From: Adiantum capillus-veneris
Taxonomy: Eukaryota; Streptophyta; Polypodiopsida; Polypodiales; Pteridaceae
Length of the DNA stretch: 64,000 nucleotides
Direction of reading: 5' to 3'
Assembly (NCBI GenBank): GCA_014529385.2
Contig: CM043944.1
Coordinates: forward strand, 171,369,240-171,433,239
Part shown: positions 57,690 through 64,000 of the stretch, piece by piece
Position numbering within the stretch: the stretch's first letter is position 1
How the letters are laid out: every line of letters begins with the position of its first letter
Position numbers and translations under genes: made by a program
Notes under the pieces: model-generated
Seen by the model: only the letters and a program-made list of their open reading frames with translations
Told to the model about the DNA's origin: nothing
The model's database searches: none

Positions 57690-57729
57690 CAAGTGCTCAG
57701 CTAGCTGCCTCGGTACCCACGAGGTCTGA

Positions 57730-58310
57730 TGTCACAAAGTGATGATGTGGCATGACCTAAGAGATAGACTCCCGACAGGAAGAGGTCAAAGCCCCACTGA
57801 AAGATGGAGAAGAAGTGGTACCAACTTGCAAAACCAAGTCGAGAAGCCAAAAATGTAAGGACTTTCAATTTTATAAGTTGTACCAACTTACAGGTCGCAG
57901 TCCAAAGGTACTAAAGGCTAAAAAGGAGCATAAAAAGGGTTGATGACATGCCAGATGTACGGACCCGCAGTTCGCACTACTGACATGGCACGTCGAACTT
58001 CCGCAATTTACACTGCTGACGTGGCACCTGTATGGATTTTCGTGATTTGCGTTGGCAGCTCTAGCACTAGCTTTTGGGACCTAGATGCTTTTAGACTTGA
58101 AGCTTTTCATGTACACTGCTTTACTATGTGAAGCAATTAAAAAAAAAAAATACCGAAAAGGGACACCAATCTTTGGGGCCAATCTCTCTGAGCGCAGAAC
58201 TACGTCGTGTCGTGTCATCTCTCTCTCTCGATTAAGTTCAGTTCCGTTCTTTCAGTTTGCTCTCGTGTGTTGTGGTAGATTCTCGGCTTGGAGTGTCCAA
58301 GTCTGTTACA
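57730..58310 (+). mobile_element. 5' LTR of a family B element (plus)
   Basis: It runs from TGTCACAAAGTGATGATGTG to GTCCAAGTCTGTTACA, 581 bp, the closest partner of the LTR at 504-1,170. A primer-binding site and gag follow. Confidence 0.8.
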
Positions 58311-58311
58311 G

Positions 58312-58323
58312 TGGTATCAGAGC
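58312..58323 (+). other. Primer-binding site, family B
   Basis: TGGTATCAGAGC one base after the LTR, the initiator-Met type. Confidence 0.85.
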
Positions 58324-58375
58324 TCAATCGATTCTTCTTCTACGAAGGATCCAATCCCTTTACTCACATCACACA

Positions 58376-59690
58376 TGGATTCAGTCTACGAATCCCACCA
58401 AGAAGAAGCTGTGGCACCCGACCATTCCAGCTCGGGCGAGAACAATGAAAATTCCAATGGGCATCATCCATCTTTTGAAGATTCGGAATAGTACGGACCA
58501 TCTCCACCTACTGAGTATGAAAGGATGGAGATGAAAACGGCAAGAGCAGGTTGACGCTTGTGCCCAACAGATGCTTGGGTACTCCAAGGATCCTCAATAT
58601 GCAAAATTTATACCCGCTTGACAAGATGCATTCCAGATGGCGCTCCGCCATCAAATCACCTCTGAAGTCCGCATTTGAAGAAGCCAACCACACCTAGGAC
58701 TCTTGCTCAGAAGGTGTACTCAGAGGATGAGATTGAAGAAGCAGTAGAACGACGAGTCAGCAGACACATGAAGACCAAGAAGTGGCCCCGAAAGCAGAGT
58801 CGAGCAGCAGACTATCCAGGCTACTTAGGTCGGAGATCTACTTTTGAAAACGCCAAGAAGACAAGAAACAAGTGAGATTCAAGGATGTTTCCAATTTGTC
58901 CTCATCTTCTTCTAATAGCTCTGATAGTTTTTCTACCTCCGGGCCTAGTGACGAGGGAAGAAAGAGTAAGAAGAGGAGAAAGATCCAGAGACACATTAGA
59001 GGTAAGAAGAAGGCAAGGAAGAAAGAGCAAGAAGAGGAGAAAGATCCAGAGACACATTAGAGGTAAGAAGAAGGCAAGGAAGAAAGAGCAAGAAGAGTCG
59101 ATCCCATAGAAGATCTCATAAGTAAGAAGAAGAGTCGATCCCATAGAAGATCTCAGAAGTAATTCGACGGTTCAGACAAGGATTCCTCTTCCTTGAACAG
59201 TTCAGAGTCTGATGAGCTGATGTTTACAAAGAGAAGCATTTTTACAAAGCCAACCAGTATGATTTTCTCGAGGACAGGAAGAAGGAGCCCAAAGATTTTA
59301 AGGAGGGTCGGCAAGCAATAAAGTTTGATACTTTTTCTGACTTTAAGGATACTCACAAGACCCTCGCTTTTATTCAACAGTTTGATATTGCGTACTCTGG
59401 AGGACGCTATTCAGAGTATTCCAAAGTCCGGAGGGTAGCTTCGTACCTCAAGGGGAACGCACAAACTTGATGGTCTACCCTGCTTCTACGAAGGGAGGCA
59501 CCAACAAAGTGGCTCCTATTTAAAAAACTATTTATTTCCTCATGGCTCACTCAAGAATACGAACGTGATGTGATTACAGCTTGGAATCATCTAAGGATGA
59601 CCAAGGAAGACACACTAGATACTTTTTGTCAGAGATTTTGGAACACTTTCTTACCAGCCTCTTCTTTCAAGAAAATCGCATCATTTCCAG
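58376..59690 (+). pseudogene. Family B gypsy gag, 3'-truncated
   Basis: It begins MDSVYESHQEEAVAPDHSSS. KVYSEDEIEEAVERRVSRHM follows, and then a Lys/Arg/Glu-rich segment enlarged by tandem duplication (58,964-59,160). The capsid domain comes next: FDTFSDFKDTHKTLAFIQQF, YSKVRRVASYLKGNAQT, ERDVITAWNHLRMTKEDTLD. Stops and frameshifts are present. The sequence ends at about 59,690, directly against a minus-strand gypsy integrase. No zinc knuckle, protease or pol follows. Confidence 0.75.
58964..59160 (+). repeat. Two nested tandem duplications in gag
   Basis: A 62-bp unit (GTAAGAAGAGGAGAAAGATC... to GCAAGGAAGAAAGAGCAAGA) occurs twice from about 58,964 to 59,095. It is followed by a 36-bp unit (GTCGATCCCATAGAAGATCT...) occurring twice to about 59,160. 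The encoded segment is extremely basic. Confidence 0.85.
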
Positions 59691-59969
59691 TCTAAGTCTT
59701 TGGGAGATCCATAATAAAATCCATGGCAATACTCTCCCAAGTTTGATCAAGCACGGGCAAAGGTTGGAGTAACCCAGGCATCTTATGCAAATCATACTTT
59801 CCTTTTTGGCAAACCAAACATTCCCGACATATTGATCAATGTCTGCTTTAAGGCTTGGCCAAAAGAAATACCTTTCCAATGCCAAAGTCGTAGAGAGAAT
59901 TCTCCGATGACCCACATAAGGTGAAGCATGTGCTTCTTCCATGATTTTCAACCTCAATTGTACTGCCAC
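59691..59969 (-). pseudogene. Gypsy integrase, zinc-binding N-terminus
   Basis: Minus strand: LRLKIMEEAHASPYVGHRRI (first His of the HHCC domain and the HxGxxKT-like region), LALERYFFWPSLKADIDQYV and the Cys region, then a frameshifted PCLIKLGRVLPWILLWI. In another frame the last part reads as the conserved PxPxxxWxxIxMDFI. The plus-strand gag junction cuts it there. Confidence 0.75.
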
Positions 59970-60285
59970 GCAAATTGCTTGGTGGTGATAGAGGTAACCA
60001 TCCCGAATGGATTAGGGATATTCATTCTCTCCGTTCTGTAACTTACTCCAAATGGAGCAGAAGTCTGGGTCGTTTGGATACAGCTCTGGAAGTGACACAA
60101 TTCTTGATGATACACAGAAGTAGCTTCATTCACCCTACGCCGTCTAGACAATGCGTCTGCAGCAGCCACATTCTTACTCTCAGCAGTATGAAGGATCTGG
60201 AAGTGAAACATGGACAAAAAATTGGCCCATCGCATCTGCTTCTCAAATAATTTCCGTTGCGTAAGGAAATATCGCAAACTCTGAT
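59970..60285 (-). pseudogene. Gypsy RNase H end and linker
   Basis: Minus strand: MRYFLTQRKLFEKQMRWANF, then LSMFHFQILHTAESKNVAAADALSRR, the terminal RNase H motif (xKxNVVADALSRR). It abuts the family A LTR at 60,286. Upstream RT is at 62,241 and beyond. Confidence 0.85.
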
Positions 60286-61487
60286 TGTCACGTGCACATC
60301 TAACCCTATATGTACATGGACAAGCTACTTCATGACAAGGGTTCAGTTCACTTCAGTTAGTCTAGCTTAGGAAGTGTTCTAGCACTTTTGTGAGTATATT
60401 CACAGGCAGTGCATGTCCGGCACTTAGAGAAGATGCATATCCTCTGGTTGCACACAACATGATCATCAGATTACCATCAGAACCCATCAAGAGCATTTTT
60501 ACAGTGCATAGACCTATTTTCCCTATTTTTGCCAATTTTCACTTATTATTTTTAGTGACTTTTGTTGGGAAACTGGGTAGGGAAATTTGGCCAAGAATCT
60601 ATATAAGAAAAGCCAGCGCTAGTGTATTCTGGCAAAAGAGGTAGCAGGGACCTGACATCCAACAAAGCACCTTCTCAACAAGACACCGCCCCCCCCCCCC
60701 CCCCCCGCCCCCCTCGGGGCAAATAACTTAGCGTTTTCAACCAAAGACCAAAGAACAAGCCCAGCGTTTTGCAGTTGCAGCAGCCTGACGACAACGGACA
60801 CAGCAGATCCCCCAGTGTTTTGCATCAGACTCAGGTTCAGCCCTAGCATTTTTGAGAGCAGCGGAACCCTTAGCGTTTTTGCATATTCCCGGTGGTAGAA
60901 CACCCCTTGCATCAGCATTTTGCATTTGCAGCAGTCAGACTCCGCACCACAAGTCCCAAACCTCGCAGATCTCACCTTCCCGCAACAGATCCTCGCCGCA
61001 CGGTCAGATCAGCCACCGTTTGAAGATTCAGCACAGAAGACGCAGATTTCAGCAACTGCGTTTTCAGCGCATCGTCATCATCGCTATCGTCACATAGAGT
61101 CAGAATTCAGCAAATAAAGATTTGCAGATTTCAGCCATTAGCGATTTCAGATTTCAGCACGTCTCGTCGTCATCCTCATCGTTGTCGACATCGTCGGCAA
61201 GTCCATTGCATTGTAGAGATTTGTGCAATCAATAGTAGACCACTTCCGCCATAGAGAGTGGGGCCTTCGAAGGAGGGTTTGACAACATTCTGGTGTCGTA
61301 TTCTTCTCTCTCTATCTCTCAGTCTCAACATCTTCATTCACAATGTTTACTCACTTGTTTGTGATCATTTGCACTCTCTCACTAAAGGAACGGAAGGCTC
61401 TCCCTTCGTAAGTAAAAGGAACCTTGAGCACAGTTCGGAGCACTCACCTTGACCAAAGTTCAACATTCATTTCCGTTGCACCTTACA
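60286..61487 (+). mobile_element. Family A LTR (1,202 bp, plus), 5' LTR
   Basis: It runs from TGTCACGTGCACATC to GTTGCACCTTACA, with a TATA-like TCTATATAAG at about 60,597 and an 18-base poly(C) (60,689-60,706). It is inserted into the minus-strand gypsy between RNase H and RT. Confidence 0.85.
60689..60706. repeat. Poly(C) tract, 18 bases
   Basis: An uninterrupted C run in the family A LTR. The minus-strand LTR at 13,679-14,895 lacks it. Confidence 0.95.
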
Positions 61488-61488
61488 T

Positions 61489-61500
61489 TGGTATCAGAGC
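61489..61500 (+). other. Primer-binding site, family A
   Basis: TGGTATCAGAGC one base inside the LTR. Confidence 0.85.
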
Positions 61501-61721
61501 TTTGGCAGTGTTCTGTATCACTCAAGGAAAGAACCATAAGATTTTTTTTTGCTTGTTGCGATCGCATGTAACCCAAGTCCACTTGGGAGTGTCGATTCCT
61601 AATCGTGTTTTTGAAGAGTGACAGGAAACCCAAGAAAGAAGGGCTTGTCCAGCCTCCCTTGTGCTTCTTTTCACTCATTGAGAGCGGAACGTGCACTTAG
61701 CGGCCGGTCAATCGACGTGAG

Positions 61722-62240
61722 GTGGGAAAAAGCAACCTTGGTGTGAGCGCAAGGCCGCCAAGGGGTGCGCCCGCGGAAAAGAGAAGAGCTCGGGTAAGAG
61801 AAGATCCTTCTCTAACACAGATTGCAAGCGAAAGAAGAACCTCAAGACTTCAAAACCTCAAGACTCAAGAACCCAAGAACCCAAGACCCACAAGAACCCA
61901 AGTTCCTCGTGAACTTAAGAACCCAAGACTTCAGTGTATGGTCATTTCCCAAAGCAAAATAGATACTTCGCATGGAGGTGATAAGCATGGCAGTGGGGAA
62001 GAAGAATTTTCCCCACTAGGAGGGTTTTCTGACCCTCCCCCTTCCCCATCTACGCCAAGGATTGCACCAAATCCTATGGAGGCTTTGGTCAAGTCGATGA
62101 TGGACATGATGTTACACCAAGAAGCGCAACGCGTTACCTTGGATCGCGAAGCGCGCTTGGATCCAAGTGCTTCCGATGTTCCTACTCAGTCTTTGAAAAG
62201 ACGAGTACGTCATCAAAGACCACTCCTGTAAAAGCTCGAT
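61722..62240 (+). pseudogene. Family A gag N-terminus, truncated
   Basis: It starts MGKSNLGVSARPPRGAPAEK as in the minus-strand copy at 13,454. A Lys/Pro/Gln-rich region follows, then SPLGGFSDPPPSPSTPRIAP and PMEALVKSMMDMMLHQEAQR. No capsid or knuckle follows. It ends against minus-strand gypsy RT at about 62,240, so this element consists only of LTR, leader and gag start. Confidence 0.6.
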
Positions 62241-62595
62241 GTGGGCTGAACTTGATCCATCATTCGATTGAATGCAGCAGGAGCATTGGTCAAGCCAAAA
62301 GGCATTACCAAAAATTCATTAAGTCCAAAGGTTGTGTGAAAGGCAGTCTTATGGACATCCTCAAGGGCTATGCGTATAAGTCAATGCGACTAAAGATGCT
62401 GGCACCCTGCAATTTATCGAGAATATCATCAATCCGAGGAATCGGAAAGCGATTCTTGATAGCGATCTTGTTTAGAGATCGATAGTCTATGCACATTCAA
62501 AACGTGCCATCTTTCTTCTGCACCAATAAAAGTGGAAAGCAAAAGGGAGAAGTACTTGGTCGTACTATACCTTGTTGCAAAAGCTTGCTCACTTG
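62241..62595 (-). pseudogene. Gypsy reverse transcriptase, central part
   Basis: Minus strand: VSKLLQQGIV, then [41 protein letters not shown] and SRIDLYA. The SGYHQIR segment is deleted before [30 protein letters not shown] is the end before truncation. It continues to the right across the solo LTR. Confidence 0.85.
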
Positions 62596-63267
62596 TGTCA
62601 CAAACTGCTAACGTGTCAAAGCCTAAAGAATGGAGCCAACTTGCAGATGCTGACCGAGGGGCCTAAACCCTAAGAAGAACAAGTAGCAAAAGAAGAAGAA
62701 ATCCTACCAACTTATGGGGACCCCGTCCGATGGGGCCCCACTGACATAAAGGAATTAAAATAAAGCAAGACACACACACACACTCACGCAAAGCTGATGA
62801 CGTGGCAGCTTTACGGAGATTTTCAAAAATTGAGTTGACAAGATGACGTGGCAGGCTGTACGGACTTCCGCGTTTTGCGCTGGCTGATGACGTGGCACGC
62901 TGTACGGATTTTCATAAATTACGTTGGCAGCTTTTTGGCTTTGCTTTTGGACCAAAAGCTTTTGAGTTTTGAAGGCTTTTCACTATAACTGCTTTTCAAG
63001 CCAAGGGCCTTTAAATATGAGGTTAGGGCTCATTCTCTGGCATGCTTCTTGGTGAAGGTGTAGAGTCTAGAGTAATGGCTTGTACTATGTTGATACAATA
63101 TAAAGAAACACTGAAAGGGGCGCCAAGGTTTGGGGCCAATACTCTCTGGGGTGGAATTCCGCCACTCCGTATAGCGTGTCGTCTCTCTCAGTTCTGTTTT
63201 TATTGAAGTGCTAAAAGTTTGTTCGGTCTGCTCTTTTCTATTGCCACGTGGTGCCTGTTTTGTGACA
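62596..63267 (+). mobile_element. Solo LTR, family B, 672 bp, TSD ACTTG
   Basis: It starts TGTCACAAACTGCTAACGTG and ends CTGTTTTGTGACA. ACTTG is present at 62,591-62,595 and 63,268-63,272. Excising it and one TSD rejoins the minus-strand RT frame (EEILKQV into SKLLQQG). Confidence 0.92.
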
Positions 63268-63401
63268 ACTTGCTTCAAAATTTCCTCTTGTTGAGCAAGA
63301 CTTACCCTGTAAGGGGATTGGTTTGGGGGAGAGCTTCCCGGTATGAGATCCATACGATGATCTTCCAGACGTTCCGAAGGTAGCTTGTCTGGTAGTGTAT
63401 C
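63268..63401 (-). pseudogene. Gypsy reverse transcriptase, N-terminal part
   Basis: Minus strand: DTLPDKLPSERLEDHRMDLI, then PGSSPPNQSPYRVSLAQQEE and ILKQV. It is homologous to 10,589-10,450. At 63,401 the gypsy stops and plus-strand copia begins. Confidence 0.85.
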
Positions 63402-64000
63402 GAATTGGATGATAAGGTTGTCAAATGTATTTTTGTTGGTTATAGTGTTGAAAGCAAAGGTTACATGTTGTATCATCCACAAACAAAGTATATCTTGGTC
63501 TCACGGGATGTTGTGTTTGTGGAAGATTCTGTTCGGCCCTTGTTGTCATGTACTAGAGACAGTAATGTAAGCTCATGGGACATTTATGACACTTTGTTGC
63601 CTCTTATCAGTGATGGAAGTTCGAATGTAAATTACAATGAGGTAAATGTACAGCCTATGGGGGTTTTTGAAATGTTACAGATCAGCCTATTACTAATGCA
63701 AATGTACATGATGTACTTGATGAGGAAAGGGTTGAGAACGAGCAGGCTAGAGGTATGTCAAAATAGCTGGTGCATACTTTGCGTGACTGGTAAATTGGAT
63801 GCACCTTTGTCTAGTCGTACTCGTTCAAGTTCTCACCATGCATCTTATGCATCAAATTGTTATGCTTTGGCTGTGTCTAGCTTATGTGATGTTGAGGTAC
63901 CTCTGTCTTTTGATGAAGCGCAGAATTCAGAAAATATGATGGCTGCCATGCAATCTGAATATGATGCACTTACAGAAAATGACACATGGACTTTATGTAA
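63402..64000 (+). pseudogene. Copia integrase end and RT start (runs off the right end)
   Basis: Plus strand: LDDKVVKCIFVGYSVESKGY, MLYHPQTKYILVSRDVVFVE (the C-terminal integrase motif), then an acidic linker and LDAPLSSRTRSSSHHASYAS. PLSFDEAQNSENMMAAMQSE and YDALTENDTW (the RT entry motif) follow, in frames that shift a few times. The frame would continue beyond 64,000. Confidence 0.85.

Noticed and set aside
63030-63482. 150-codon minus-strand frame
   Set aside because: It runs through a solo LTR, gypsy RT and antisense copia. It is a chance frame across three elements.

Overview
The window is nuclear DNA of a land plant with a repeat-rich genome. The evidence is Tnt1-like copia and Ty3/gypsy retrotransposons whose primer-binding sites match initiator-Met tRNA (TGGTATCAGAGC), several LINEs, small plant-type LTR elements, and one host gene tail, the last two exons of a plastid SufC/ABCI6-type ABC ATPase with a GT-AG intron (48,967-49,318, minus). 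Nothing seen separates fern, lycophyte, moss or gymnosperm. No bacterial, rRNA, tRNA or CRISPR feature was recognised.

Layout. 1-1,170: a minus-strand LTR-gag fragment (LTR family B). 1,171-13,454: a decayed minus-strand gypsy element, broken by a 3.0-kb protease-only LTR element (2,179-5,215, target-site duplication ATAGC) and an L1-type LINE (about 5,393-10,262). 13,679-16,830: two diverging family-A LTRs around a fragment of a PIF1-like helicase. 16.8-25.9 kb: AT-rich, mostly unrecognised, with a compact LTR element (18,117-19,994), GA microsatellites and a 442-bp MITE. 25,873-31,435: a near-intact, young copia element with 192-bp LTRs, TSD TTTGT and a single in-frame stop. 31.4-34.2 kb: decayed plus-strand gypsy. 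34.2-39.4 kb: decayed minus-strand copia containing a 1.59-kb solo LTR and ending in a head-to-head LTR palindrome. 39.5-42 kb: LINE and gag remnants. 42-48.9 kb: mostly unrecognised DNA with a hairpin whose stem covaries between two dispersed copies. 48.97-49.32 kb: SufC exons. 50-64 kb: a nest of gypsy fragments, a second LINE type, LTRs of families A, B, C and D, two solo LTRs with perfect TSDs (CAAGT, ACTTG) and the start of another copia element running off the end.

The coding sequences do not form a pathway. Order of insertion can be read where a younger element splits an older reading frame: removing the insert and one TSD copy reconnects the older frame at 2,179-5,215, 34,566-36,151 and 62,596-63,267. 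Only the copia element at 25.9-31.4 kb looks recently active. The SufC tail is the only part likely to matter to the host. Its upstream exons were not found in the 14.7 kb to its right, so either an intron there is very long and full of transposons or the gene copy is truncated.
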